A DNA stretch of 64,000 nt from contig JAJEAD010000054.1 of the NCBI GenBank assembly GCA_022824305.1, positions 62,001 through 126,000 on the forward strand, written 5' to 3'. Source of the DNA: Gammaproteobacteria bacterium (GTDB lineage Bacteria > Pseudomonadota > Gammaproteobacteria > HK1). The notes under the pieces were generated by a model. The model was given only the letters and a program-made list of their open reading frames with translations, had not been told where the DNA came from and searched no databases. Position 1 is the stretch's first letter. The number at the start of each line of letters is the position of its first letter. Below are positions 1-9,730 of this stretch, in pieces. The translations under genes were made by a program, and so were the position numbers.

Positions 1-147
1 CGCCGGACCGCGCTCCTGCCGCCGGGGCAGCTCGATCAGGGGTGGAGGAACAGGGGGCGCTGTTTCCGCCAGGTATCCGGGAAGACGTTCCCGGCCACGC
101 CGGGACTGTGCAAGACTGCTCGGCAGGCCGTGAATCAGGAGATCGGG
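1..147. other. Left-edge non-coding stretch
   Basis: No convincing reading frame is visible between the window edge and the first gene. An AGGAG at 137-141 serves as the ribosome binding site of the gene starting at 148. The end of a gene lying outside the window cannot be excluded. Confidence 0.4.
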
Positions 148-603
148 ATGAGAATCGCTCCCGGGCGCCTGCCCGATCATCCTCACGTGCGCACCGTCCT
201 GCGCTACTACGAGGGCTGCAACCGGGCCGACGCCGCCCTCGTCCGCAGCACGCTTGCCGATGACGTCGTGCACTACTGGGTCGATCACCGCCCGGTGGAG
301 GGCGCGGAGAGCCTGTCCGTGTTCGCCGCCAAGGTCGCGCAGCGGACCCGGGCGACGTGGAGCGCGGACCATGTGCTCAGCGGCGCGGACGAGGCGGTGG
401 TGGAGTGGTCGATGCGGTGGACGCCGATCGGCTCGAGCGAGGAGGAGATTCTCCGCGGCACGGAGTGGATCCGCTTCGCCGACGGTCTGATCCATGAAGT
501 CCGCTCGTACCACAACAACCACCACCTCTCCGACCCGAGGAACTTCGAGCTCCGGGGCTTCCCCTACGAAGCGCGCGGCTACGGCGACTTCCCTCGCGAC
601 TGA
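148..603 (+). CDS. SnoaL-like / NTF2-fold protein
   Basis: A protein of 151 residues with the look of the NTF2-like (SnoaL) superfamily: a small cone-shaped alpha+beta barrel used by many polyketide cyclases, isomerases and orphan catabolic proteins. The N-terminal helix (VLRYYEGCNRAD), the following ADDVVHYW strand and the late GTEWIRFADGLIHEVRSYH segment fit that fold. I chose the ATG at 148 because AGGAG lies six bases upstream; an in-frame GTG at 130 would add six residues. The gene stands alone and converges on the M24 gene. The fold does not fix the substrate, so no specific function is assigned. Confidence 0.7.
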   Translation: MRIAPGRLPDHPHVRTVLRYYEGCNRADAALVRSTLADDVVHYWVDHRPVEGAESLSVFAAKVAQRTRATWSADHVLSGADEAVVEWSMRWTPIGSSEEEILRGTEWIRFADGLIHEVRSYHNNHHLSDPRNFELRGFPYEARGYGDFPRD

Positions 604-712
604 GTTCGCGCTCTCCCCCTCCGCGACTCTGCACGCACGTGCATGACGTCCCCTCGACGGGTACCTGTCGAGGCGCAGGGCCGGAGCAGACAGGCGGGAA
701 GGGCGCCGGCGC

Positions 713-1894
713 TCAGTCCACGACGAACAGCTCGCGATCGACTGCGCACAGCCGCTCGCCACCCTTCTCGGTGACCACGAAGGATTCCGATATCGCGGCG
801 CCGAAATCGTCGAGCCACATTCCCGACTGGAAGTGAAAGCACATGCCCGCTTCGAGAACGGTGTTGTCGCCAGGGCGCAGGCTGGCGGTCCGCTCGCCCC
901 AGTCGGGCGGAAAGCCCACGCCGATCGAGTAGCCGACGCGGCTTTCCTTGCGATAAGCGTGGCGATTGAGGACGCCCTGCCAGACCGCCTCGACCTCGGC
1001 GCAGGTCGCTCCGGGCCGCGCCGCTTCCAGCGCCCGGTCGCCGCCTTCGACGATGACCGCGGCGAGCCTGGCGATCTGCGAGGGCACCTTTCCGAGATGG
1101 GCGCTTCGGGTAAGCGGCGCATGGTAGTGGCGCCGCGCCGCGCCGAGCTCCATGACGACCAGGCCCTCGTCGGGCAGCGGGGCGTCGGTCCAGGTGAGAT
1201 GCGGCGTGCTGGTGGCCTCCCCCACCTGGATCAGCGGGCAGATGCTCGTGTAGTCGCCGTACATGCCGTCGAGGGCGCTGACCTGGGCGTGGTAGACGTC
1301 GGCGATGACATCCTTCTGCCGCACGCCCGGGGTCAGGTTCACGAGCGCCTCGTTCATCACCCGCGTCGTGATGGCGCCTGCCTCGCGCATGCAGGCGAGC
1401 TCGGCCGGCGACTTGACGAGGCGCGCCCAGTTGACCAGCTCCCGGTTGTCCGCGATCTCGGCCTCGGGAAGCCCGCAGACCAGGTGCCGGTGCGCTCGGG
1501 CGCTGTAGTAGTGGGAGTCGAGGTCGACACCGATGCGCGCGCGCCCCCAGCCGCGCTGCCGGATGAGGTCGCAGAGCTCGTCGAAGGGATGCGCGGTCGG
1601 ATGATGGACCAGCGGCTCGGAGAACGAGACGATGTTCTCCGCGGGGAGGTCGGTGGTGATGGACGCGGACCGGGCGTCCTGCGCGCGGCCGAACCAGATC
1701 GGGGCTCCTTCGTCCCGGTGGACGAGTACCGCCTGCGGCGTATAGAAGGACCAGCCGTCGAAGCCGGTGAGCCAGTACATGTTCGACGGATCCTGGCAGA
1801 CCAGCAGGTCGAACGCGCCTTCCTCCATGCGGCGCCTGACCTCCGATATGCGCCGGTCGAACTCCGCGGCCCCGAATGCCTTGACGTAGGTCAT
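713..1894 (-). CDS. M24-family creatinase/ectoine-hydrolase-like protein
   Basis: A 393-residue pita-bread-fold protein of the M24 family. The N-terminal creatinase-like domain spans about 1-150 and the catalytic domain about 160-390. The PHLTW segment (His232) and GYSIGVGFPPDWGE (321-334) are typical of the non-peptidase members, creatinase and ectoine hydrolase DoeA. Metallo-members have two aspartates at the start of the metal site. Here the matching positions read as Glu249 and Pro260 (in HYHAPLTRS), so a dinuclear metal centre is unlikely. The best guess is hydrolysis of a small cyclic or guanidino osmolyte such as ectoine or creatine. An Xaa-Pro dipeptidase or DddP-type DMSP lyase is less likely because those need the metal ligands. 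It is transcribed divergently from the 2229 gene. Confidence 0.75.
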   Translation of the reverse strand: MTYVKAFGAAEFDRRISEVRRRMEEGAFDLLVCQDPSNMYWLTGFDGWSFYTPQAVLVHRDEGAPIWFGRAQDARSASITTDLPAENIVSFSEPLVHHPTAHPFDELCDLIRQRGWGRARIGVDLDSHYYSARAHRHLVCGLPEAEIADNRELVNWARLVKSPAELACMREAGAITTRVMNEALVNLTPGVRQKDVIADVYHAQVSALDGMYGDYTSICPLIQVGEATSTPHLTWTDAPLPDEGLVVMELGAARRHYHAPLTRSAHLGKVPSQIARLAAVIVEGGDRALEAARPGATCAEVEAVWQGVLNRHAYRKESRVGYSIGVGFPPDWGERTASLRPGDNTVLEAGMCFHFQSGMWLDDFGAAISESFVVTEKGGERLCAVDRELFVVD

Positions 1895-2228
1895 GTCGAA
1901 CTCTCACTCAATCGGCGAAAAGGGAATCCGGACGAGGCGCCATTGCCCCGGCCGGTACGTCCCCGGCCCCGTTGCCGGTGCTGCGCGCGAGGGCGCAAAG
2001 TACGGGTTGCGGCGGAATGCGGCGCCTTCAATCCGGGCCACCGGGGACACGACGGAGTATTCGCACCTTGCACCAACTCGACAAGTGGGTGAAGCAGGTT
2101 TCCGCCTGGCGTCCATTGCGTGCCGTCGCCGTACGATGTTCCCCGGGAGTGGGGCGCCTCGAAGCCGGAGGGCAGGCGCGGCGCCGCGAGTCCTGTCGAA
2201 TTATCCCTCATGGAGCTCAAGTAGAGAG
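1895..2228. other. Divergent intergenic region between the M24 and ThDP-enzyme genes
   Basis: The 334 bases separate two divergent genes and must hold both promoters. No recognisable operator, riboswitch or small gene was seen. The frame of the downstream enzyme stays open through this stretch without homology-like sequence, which argues against an N-terminal extension. Confidence 0.5.
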
Positions 2229-3842
<1,614 letters not shown>

Positions 3843-3864
3843 CGGACTGCGAAGAGAAGAAACA

Positions 3865-3894
3865 CGCCGGTACATCCCCGCACCGCAACCGGCG
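3865..3894. terminator. Candidate hairpin between convergent genes
   Basis: A perfect 7-bp inverted repeat CGCCGGT (3865-3871) / ACCGGCG (3888-3894) with a 16-base loop lies 22 bases after the stop of the ThDP-enzyme gene and before the convergent cupin gene. There is no run of T. The position suggests a transcription stop, but the evidence is modest. Confidence 0.3.
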
Positions 3895-3922
3895 CTCGAA
3901 CACCGCGTTGTTCGACCGTCGG

Positions 3923-4579
3923 TCAGGCGGTGGACGAAGACGCCGGATCTACCCATAACACCCACAGCGCCAGCAGCGGCGCCGGTCCCGCGCGCATCGC
4001 GTGCACCACGTTCGGGGGGTGATACACCGTCCCCCCGATGCCGGGCACGTACCAGCCCTTCCCTTCCCGGTACCACTCGCCCTCGCTCATGACGATATAG
4101 ATCTCTTCCGGAGGGTGATGGTGGTCGATGTAGCGCACGCCGGGCGCCACCAGGCTCGCGCCGACCAGCACGTCGTTGCGCTGCTCGAGGCCTCCGGGAC
4201 CGACGATCAGGGCGTTGGCATGACCTTCACGAAACACCTCCCCGTGCGCCTCCGCCCCCGGACGACGGCGCCAGGCGAGCTCGGGAGCCAGAGCCGAGAA
4301 TGCCCCGGCAAGTGAGGCGACGGAAGCGACGTCCCGAGCCCGATCGATCGCGGCGCGCAGGTACCGGCATGCCGGAGGCGCTTCCACCACGCACGGAACG
4401 ATCCTCCCGGTCGAAGCCGCGAGTGCGCCGGAGATACGCTCCGCCGCTTCGCCGGCCGGGGTTCGCGCCTCAACCAGCGCGTACAGGGTGTCTCGGGCCG
4501 TGTCGAGGCAGCGGGAGAGCGCATCGGAGCGCTTCATCGTGCCGCTATCGGTCGCCGTGTCGTTCTCGTGTGTACTCAT
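3923..4579 (-). CDS. Cupin of the DMSP-lyase family (DddQ/DddL-like)
   Basis: A 218-residue protein whose C-terminal half is a cupin of the dimethylsulfoniopropionate-lyase type. Such enzymes cleave DMSP to dimethyl sulfide and acrylate. The metal-binding strand YIDHHHPPEEIY (150-161) gives His153/His155, Glu159 and Tyr161. The second motif VVHAMR supplies His193, and the trailing PLLALWVLW is typical of the family. The helical N-terminal domain (about 15-110) matches DddQ in size. It probably sits downstream of the dioxygenase and GST genes on the same strand. The family includes proteins with no measurable DMSP lyase activity, so the activity is inferred from motifs only. Confidence 0.75.
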   Translation of the reverse strand: MSTHENDTATDSGTMKRSDALSRCLDTARDTLYALVEARTPAGEAAERISGALAASTGRIVPCVVEAPPACRYLRAAIDRARDVASVASLAGAFSALAPELAWRRRPGAEAHGEVFREGHANALIVGPGGLEQRNDVLVGASLVAPGVRYIDHHHPPEEIYIVMSEGEWYREGKGWYVPGIGGTVYHPPNVVHAMRAGPAPLLALWVLWVDPASSSTA

Positions 4580-4677
4580 GAGCTCACTTCGCCCTCACTT
4601 TCGTCGGGTTCCGTCCTCTCATTCTCGCAAGGCTCGCACCGGGAATCCCGCCCAGGGTGGAGGACCACCGCCGGAGC

Positions 4678-5670
4678 CTACCGATGGCATGCGGGCTTGC
4701 CGCGCACGCAGATTCGCCAGAGCACCCGCTCGGTGCCGGGACCACTCGGGGCCCCAATGGGCTTGCCACAATGAAGCGTCGCTTGCGTGTCCCAGATCGC
4801 AATGTCGCCGACTTCGTAGCGGTGCTCGTAGACGAACTTCTCCTTGGTTGCGTGCGCCTTGAGTTGCGCAATCAAGACCTGCGCCTCCTCATCCGGGAGT
4901 CCCTCGATCGCGAATGCGGTGCCCGCCACGGCGTAGAGCGCCCTGGCTCCGGTCACGGAGTGTCGACGCACCAGTCGATGCCGCACCGGAGGCGCGAGGG
5001 CGGCCTGTTCCTCGCTGAGCGGCGCGCAAGCGTGCTCGCCGTCCCGTCCCGCGGTGGCCGCGTAGGAGTGCACGGCCTTCAGACCATCGATGCGCCGCCT
5101 GGTGGCGGAGTCCAGCTCGTCATACGCCGCCTTTTGGTCGGCGAATCGGGTCTCGCCGCCCGTGTCCGGCACCTTGACCGCGTAGAGCATGGTCGCGGTC
5201 GCGATCTCGGTTTCATAGGCATGGTCGGTGTGCCAGTACGCCGAGCTGTTGCGGATAAGGGCATCCCGCTGGTGTTCGCCGGTGTTCCCAATCGTCAGCA
5301 GCTCCGCGTGGCCCGGCACCCGGTCATCGCCAAAGATATGGGTGATCGGCTCGCCCCATAGCCGCCCGAAGGCGTTGTATTCGTCTTCGGTGCACCGCTG
5401 ATCCTTCAGCACGATGAGCCGGTGCTCGTAGAGTGCGTCGCAGAGCGCCCGAAGCTCCCCCCGGGCCAGTCCGGCTCGAACGTCAATACCGTGGACGGCG
5501 CATCCAAGAGGGCCATTGAGGGGCTCGAGCGACAGCACGCGATCATCCGGTTGCTGCGCCAAGGGGCACGGCGACCCTGGCAAAGTCGAAAGCGGCCGCC
5601 AAGGTTCCGGAGTCTGGTGCAGACTTGGCGAGGCGGTGAGGCACTTGGGCAGGACGGAAGCTCGCCTCAT
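4678..5670 (-). CDS. TauD/TfdA-family Fe(II)/2-oxoglutarate dioxygenase
   Basis: A 330-residue alpha-ketoglutarate-dependent dioxygenase of the TauD/TfdA family. The iron triad is visible as the HxD of WHTDHAYE (about residues 147-149) and the distal His of TLHCGKPIG. The 2-oxoglutarate-binding Arg follows in ERVLWRICVRG. Family members hydroxylate taurine, 2,4-D, trimethyllysine, gamma-butyrobetaine and other small acids, so the substrate is open. The ATG at 5670 has AGGCGGAG just upstream. The first 44 residues do not resemble the family, and a GTG at 5538 is a plausible shorter start. It lies between the GST and the DMSP-lyase-like gene in the same direction. Confidence 0.8.
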   Translation of the reverse strand: MRRASVLPKCLTASPSLHQTPEPWRPLSTLPGSPCPLAQQPDDRVLSLEPLNGPLGCAVHGIDVRAGLARGELRALCDALYEHRLIVLKDQRCTEDEYNAFGRLWGEPITHIFGDDRVPGHAELLTIGNTGEHQRDALIRNSSAYWHTDHAYETEIATATMLYAVKVPDTGGETRFADQKAAYDELDSATRRRIDGLKAVHSYAATAGRDGEHACAPLSEEQAALAPPVRHRLVRRHSVTGARALYAVAGTAFAIEGLPDEEAQVLIAQLKAHATKEKFVYEHRYEVGDIAIWDTQATLHCGKPIGAPSGPGTERVLWRICVRGKPACHR

Positions 5671-5715
5671 GACTCCGCCTGGAGCCAAGTAGCGGCCAAA
5701 CGTGATGGCGCCCGT

Positions 5716-5856
5716 TCAGCCGCGGCCCTCTGCGTCCGGGTGAGTCTGCAGATAGCGATTGACGAGGGCGCTGCCGTGGGCCTCGTCCGTCATGACGAAG
5801 CCCTTCTCTTCCAGCAGCTTCTCCACTGCTTGGTTTCCCGCGAAGTAATCGGACCG
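5716..5856 (-). pseudogene. Possible coding remnant or small ORF between TauD-like and GST genes
   Basis: On the minus strand a 46-codon stretch reads RSDYFAGNQAVEKLLEEKGF followed by VMTDEAHGSALVNRYLQTHP and a TGA at 5716-5718. It has protein-like composition and no good start: an internal GTG at 5826 and an ATG at 5793 are the only candidates. Upstream in this frame the sequence turns Arg/Ala-rich and unconvincing. It could be the tail of a decayed gene, or a frameshifted C-terminus once joined to the GST gene that ends just upstream. I do not recognise the family. Confidence 0.3.
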
Positions 5857-5902
5857 CGCGGCGGACGATGCCCGCCGCGCAGATCTCTTTCTCCGGCGGC
5901 TT

Positions 5903-6709
5903 CTATGTCTCGACCTGGGCGATGTAGTCGTCCCCCTCGTCCAGGTGCGGGATGCCGTGGTTGTGGCCGCCGTAGGCCTCGGTGCCCTTCAGCACGGCAG
6001 TCCTGCGTTTGAACTCGACCTTGAGCTCGCCGGCCAGTACTGCGCCTATGGCGTTGTACTGCCACTCGCTCACTTCCTTGCTGGCCGGACGCTCGGACAT
6101 TCTCTCGAACCACGCCGTGACTCGAGGGTGCTTGTCCCAAACCTTGTCGGGAATGATCTTGCCAGCGTGATGGGAGACCATCTCGTGGAACCCGGCCAGA
6201 TCGGCATAGCTGACCTCGTCGCCGCACACATAGTCGCGGTCCTTGAGCCAGTAGTTCTCCATGATCGCCAGCGATTCATAGAGAACGTGGTAGCCCTTCC
6301 GGCGCTCGGCCGTGAAGTCCTTGTCCTCGCCGTAGATGAAGGGCGCGAAGATGGTCCAGTGGAATGCCCCTCCGCCGAGGCGCAGCGTGTAGGCGTACCA
6401 CTGCACGTACTGGTTGATGAGCGAGCGCTCGCGCAACGTCGAGCCGAACCAGTGGCCGGGGCAGTCGAACTTCTCGTTCAGGTAGCGCCCGATGGCGACG
6501 TTCTCCCACACGGTGAAGTCGCCGTCCACGAGGATCGGCACCTGTCCGGTGGGGTTGTAGGTGTCCCTGAACTCCTGCGTCTCGTTGATGTTCGTGGTGA
6601 TGTCGACGACTTCGTCTTCGAATTCGATGCCGTTCTCGACCATGAATTGACGTGCCGAGCGGCACGGCTGTGACGCGGGGTGATGGAGGTAGCGCAATTT
6701 CGTACTCAT
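5903..6709 (-). CDS. Glutathione S-transferase family protein
   Basis: A 268-residue protein with an N-terminal thioredoxin-like GST domain (KLRYLHHPASQPCRSARQF, then the cis-Pro strand GQVPILVDGDFTVWENVAIGRYL) and an all-helical C-terminal domain holding the conserved DYVCGDEVSYADL hydrophobic staple/N-capping motif. GSTs of this kind conjugate or isomerise electrophiles; no substrate can be read from the sequence. The tail of about 45 residues after the C-terminal domain, ending DYIAQVET, is longer than usual. The ATG at 6709 is preceded by AGGAG with seven-base spacing, which is preferred over a start 21 bases further upstream. Confidence 0.85.
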   Translation of the reverse strand: MSTKLRYLHHPASQPCRSARQFMVENGIEFEDEVVDITTNINETQEFRDTYNPTGQVPILVDGDFTVWENVAIGRYLNEKFDCPGHWFGSTLRERSLINQYVQWYAYTLRLGGGAFHWTIFAPFIYGEDKDFTAERRKGYHVLYESLAIMENYWLKDRDYVCGDEVSYADLAGFHEMVSHHAGKIIPDKVWDKHPRVTAWFERMSERPASKEVSEWQYNAIGAVLAGELKVEFKRRTAVLKGTEAYGGHNHGIPHLDEGDDYIAQVET

Positions 6710-7142
6710 GATGGGTCTCCTTTTTCGCACTGACCGGAATCACGGGTTTCCCGATGCATCCGGATCTTCCCCATTCCGGATCACGCGAGTCCGGACACTC
6801 CGTCCCGGACCGCGCGCACTCTCGAAAAGTATCACGCCGGGAGGAGGAGCGACCATGGGGTGCGCAGGGGCATCGTAATCGGCGCGGTGGCCCGGAGCCG
6901 TCTCCCCGGTCTCCCGCCCCGGCATTGGAGTACCGACCCGCGGCAGACCCTCGTGAGATAACCTGCGGTCCACGCCGGAGGCTTGCGGAAACTTCGTGGC
7001 AATTCGCTGCTCCCGGGAAAAGCACTCCGGATGGTGCTAACCGACCGGCGCGCCTCCCGCCGATTGCCTGTAGACTTTCGCGCCGGACGCCGCCCGTGCC
7101 AGACGCCGGGCGAGTCGAGCAACGCGAGAGGAGAGCCGGACC
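6710..7142. other. Divergent intergenic region, GST / BKACE genes
   Basis: The 433 bases between two divergent genes contain no convincing reading frame, RNA gene or repeat. The promoters of both genes should lie here. A GAGAGGAGAGCC at about 7127-7138 is the probable ribosome binding site of the BKACE gene. Confidence 0.5.
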
Positions 7143-8027
7143 ATGACCATGAACACCGAGGTGATACTCACCTGCGCCGTCACCGGTGGCGCGGACACCG
7201 TGGGAAAGCACCCCGCCATTCCCTACACGCCCCGCCAGATTGCCGATGCGGTCATCGAATCGGCCAACGCCGGCGCCGCCGTCGCGCACATCCACGTACG
7301 CGACCCCGAGACCGGGGCTCCCGGTCGGGATCGGGAGTGCTTCCGGCAGGTCGTCAACTTCGTGCGCGAGAGCAACGTCGACGTCCTGATCAACCTGACC
7401 ACCGGAATGGGCGGCGAGTACTACCCGGGCGAGGAAGACCCCGCGGTGGGCGGACCGGGCACCGACTTCGTGTCGCCGGAAGAGCGCGTGGCGCACGTCG
7501 AGGAGCTGAAGCCCGACATCTGCAGCCTCGACTGCGGCAGCATGAACTTCTCCGACAACGTGGCGATGAACACCCTCCAGCATCTGCGAGTCATGGCCGA
7601 ACGCATTCGCGACACCGGCACCAAGCCGGAGATCGAGGTCTTCGACATGGGCCAGATCTGGCAAGCGAAGCAGCTCATCTCCGAAGGGCTCATCGTCGGC
7701 ACTCCCCTGTTCCAGCTCTGCATGGGCATTCCCTGGGGGGTGGAGGCGGACCCGAGGGCGATGGCCCTGATGCGGGACAGCCTGCCGCCGGAATCCGTGT
7801 GGGCGGGGTTCGGAATCTCCCGTTACCAGATGCCCTTCGTTGCGCAGGCGATGCTCCTCGGCGGTCACTGCCGTGTCGGGCTGGAAGACAATCTCTATCT
7901 TGAGCGCGGAAAGTTCGCGAGCAACGGAGAGCTCGTGGAGAAGGCCGTTCACATCATCGGGCAGCTCGGCGCACGGGTGGTCTCCGCCGAGGAGGCGCGC
8001 AAGAAGCTCGGCATCACGACGCACTGA
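7143..8027 (+). CDS. BKACE-family beta-keto acid cleavage enzyme (probable dehydrocarnitine cleavage)
   Basis: A 294-residue TIM-barrel protein of the beta-keto acid cleavage (BKACE, formerly DUF849) family. These Zn enzymes transfer an acetyl unit from a beta-keto acid to acetyl-CoA. The zinc HxH is at His49/His51 (AAVAHIHVRDPETG). The SLDCGSMNF and EVFDMGQIWQA strands and the late GLEDNLYLERGKFASNGELV segment are family hallmarks. An L-carnitine dehydrogenase gene lies convergently 84 bases downstream, so the most likely substrate is 3-dehydrocarnitine, giving acetoacetyl-CoA/betainyl-CoA chemistry on the route from carnitine to glycine betaine. 3-Keto-5-aminohexanoate cleavage is the main alternative. 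Confidence 0.85.
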   Translation: MTMNTEVILTCAVTGGADTVGKHPAIPYTPRQIADAVIESANAGAAVAHIHVRDPETGAPGRDRECFRQVVNFVRESNVDVLINLTTGMGGEYYPGEEDPAVGGPGTDFVSPEERVAHVEELKPDICSLDCGSMNFSDNVAMNTLQHLRVMAERIRDTGTKPEIEVFDMGQIWQAKQLISEGLIVGTPLFQLCMGIPWGVEADPRAMALMRDSLPPESVWAGFGISRYQMPFVAQAMLLGGHCRVGLEDNLYLERGKFASNGELVEKAVHIIGQLGARVVSAEEARKKLGITTH

Positions 8028-8049
8028 CCGGCGAGTGGCGCCTCTCCTC

Positions 8050-8073
8050 TCCCCTCCCCGCACCGGGAGGGGA
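8050..8073. terminator. Bidirectional hairpin terminator candidate
   Basis: A 9-bp perfect stem (TCCCCTCCC / GGGAGGGGA) with a six-base loop sits between the convergent BKACE and carnitine dehydrogenase genes. It lies 22 bases past the first stop and 37 bases from the second. It lacks a strong T tract on either side. Confidence 0.5.
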
Positions 8074-8110
8074 AAGGCGGCGACACCGTTCGACTCTCGG
8101 ACCAGCGGGC

Positions 8111-9097
8111 TCAGGCCTCCCCCATCTCGGGCCAGCCGTCCTCGCCCGGCGGGTACCAGTACTCGTTGATGACTTCCTGGATCTTGAGCAGGCAGATGTC
8201 GCGGCGCCTCTGCATCTCGCGCCAGTCGCGGTCGCCGGTCGCTTCGTCACAACCCTCGATCACCCGGCGGGCGAGCTCGTCGGTGAGTTCCGGCGCCTTC
8301 AGCTTGGTCCAGGGAAGCTCCATGGCCGGCCCGAAGTGGGCCAACGTGGCGCGCATCCCCCCTGCCCCCGCCGCGAGGTGCCAGGCCATCGCGGTGCCCA
8401 TGAAAGCCCAGCGCAATCCGGGACCGCCGGTGATTGCGGCATCGATCTCGGGAATGGTGGCGATGCCGTCATTCACGAGGTGCAGCGATTCGTGCCACAC
8501 CGCCTGCTGCAGGCGGTCCGAGATGTAGGCGTCGATCTCGTTGCGCACGTGCAGGGGCCGCATGCCGATGCGCCGGTAGTAGCCGGCCGCGGCGCGGACC
8601 GCCTCCTCGCTCGTCTCCCGGCCCCCGACGATCTCGACCAGGGGCAGGATGTAGAGGGGCGAGAAGGGATGCCCGATGATCACGCGCTCCGGCGCCTCGG
8701 TCCTCGCCTGAATGCGGGTCGGCAGGAACCCGGAGGAGCTCGAGGCAATGATCGCGTCGCGGGGCGCGTGCCGCCCGATCTCGCTGAACACTTCAATCTT
8801 GAGGTCTTCGTGCTCCGGCACGTTCTCCTGCACGAAGTCCGCGCCGCTCACCGCTTCCTCGATGGAGGAGACGAAGTCGAGACGGTCCTGGCTCGCACCG
8901 TCGGCGAGCCCCACCTGCTCCATGATCGGCCAGGCCCTTCCCACCGCTTCACGCAGGTTCTCTTCCGCCCCGGGCGCGGGATCGGTGACGCTCACGTCCA
9001 GTCCCCGGGCGAGGCAACGTATCGACCACCCGGTACCGATCACTCCCCCGCCGACCAGTCCCACCCGACGGATGTCGTCGCGTCCTCTCAACGTCAT
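8111..9097 (-). CDS. lcdH: L-carnitine dehydrogenase
   Basis: A 328-residue NAD-dependent dehydrogenase of the 3-hydroxyacyl-CoA dehydrogenase superfamily, with a Rossmann motif GLVGGGVIGTGW at the N-terminus and a C-terminal helical dimer domain. The segments HPFSPLYILPLVEIVGG, GMRPLHVRNEIDAYISDRL, ESLHLVNDGIATIPEIDAAI and GPGLRWAFMGT closely match characterised L-carnitine dehydrogenases as I remember them. The enzyme oxidises L-carnitine to 3-dehydrocarnitine, the presumed substrate of the neighbouring BKACE protein. Some homologues carry a fused betainyl-CoA thioesterase domain; this one does not, and no separate thioesterase gene is visible nearby. GAGGAGCAGG precedes the ATG at 9097. 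Confidence 0.85.
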   Translation of the reverse strand: MTLRGRDDIRRVGLVGGGVIGTGWSIRCLARGLDVSVTDPAPGAEENLREAVGRAWPIMEQVGLADGASQDRLDFVSSIEEAVSGADFVQENVPEHEDLKIEVFSEIGRHAPRDAIIASSSSGFLPTRIQARTEAPERVIIGHPFSPLYILPLVEIVGGRETSEEAVRAAAGYYRRIGMRPLHVRNEIDAYISDRLQQAVWHESLHLVNDGIATIPEIDAAITGGPGLRWAFMGTAMAWHLAAGAGGMRATLAHFGPAMELPWTKLKAPELTDELARRVIEGCDEATGDRDWREMQRRRDICLLKIQEVINEYWYPPGEDGWPEMGEA

Positions 9098-9187
9098 GTC
9101 CTGCTCCTCGAAGTGCCAGCGGCCGCGGCCGAGCGGCGGAGACTACCCGATGTCGGAACACCGGGCACCAGTCGGGAAACTCGGGGC

Positions 9188-9730
9188 TCAGTCGAGGCCC
9201 ACGTCCGTCTCCGAAGGGTCAGGGCTCGGGGCAGGGACGATGTCCTCGATCGCCGCGCGCCCCCCGGTGGAGACCTTCAACACCGCCACGCCTCCGTCGC
9301 GGAGCTCCTCCTCCAGTCGCAACGCTCTGTCCTTCGGCGCGAAGAACGCTTCGATCCCGAAACGGACCCGATACGGCGAGCGCTCGCGCTGGATGCGCCC
9401 CCGCAGGTAAATGCCATCGGCCGGCCGCTCCAGCGATGCCCCCGTGTACCGGTGCAGGCCGTCATCGCCCGACTCGAGGCGCACGTAGACGACCTCTCCG
9501 GCGCGCGGATCCCGGTACCCGTCCAGCGCGTCCTCGGGCAGCGTGCTGAACGCGTAGTCGAGACGCGCGTAGTTGCCGCGGAACAACGAGCGCGGATCCA
9601 CCGGCAGCGTCGCCACCCGTACTTCCGTCCCCGTCCACAGCGGCATGGCCGCGCTCGCCACCATCCCGGCCAGGACGACGACCTGGAGGGTAATCGCCGC
9701 GCCGAGCAGCAGGGCGATCTTCCGTCGCAT
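9188..9730 (-). CDS. GDYXXLXY-family membrane-anchored protein
   Basis: A 180-residue protein with one N-terminal membrane segment (about 5-27) and an exported domain carrying GNYARLDYAF, the signature of the GDYXXLXY family (PF14345). The function of this family is not established. The ATG overlaps the stop of the upstream DUF2157 gene (TGATG at 9730), so the two are translated together. This pairing is common and suggests one membrane-associated complex. Confidence 0.85.
   Translation of the reverse strand: MRRKIALLLGAAITLQVVVLAGMVASAAMPLWTGTEVRVATLPVDPRSLFRGNYARLDYAFSTLPEDALDGYRDPRAGEVVYVRLESGDDGLHRYTGASLERPADGIYLRGRIQRERSPYRVRFGIEAFFAPKDRALRLEEELRDGGVAVLKVSTGGRAAIEDIVPAPSPDPSETDVGLD

Noticed and set aside
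6276..8063. A 595-codon open frame on the minus strand
   Set aside because: It overlaps the BKACE gene antisense and the GST gene out of frame, and shows no recognisable motif of its own.
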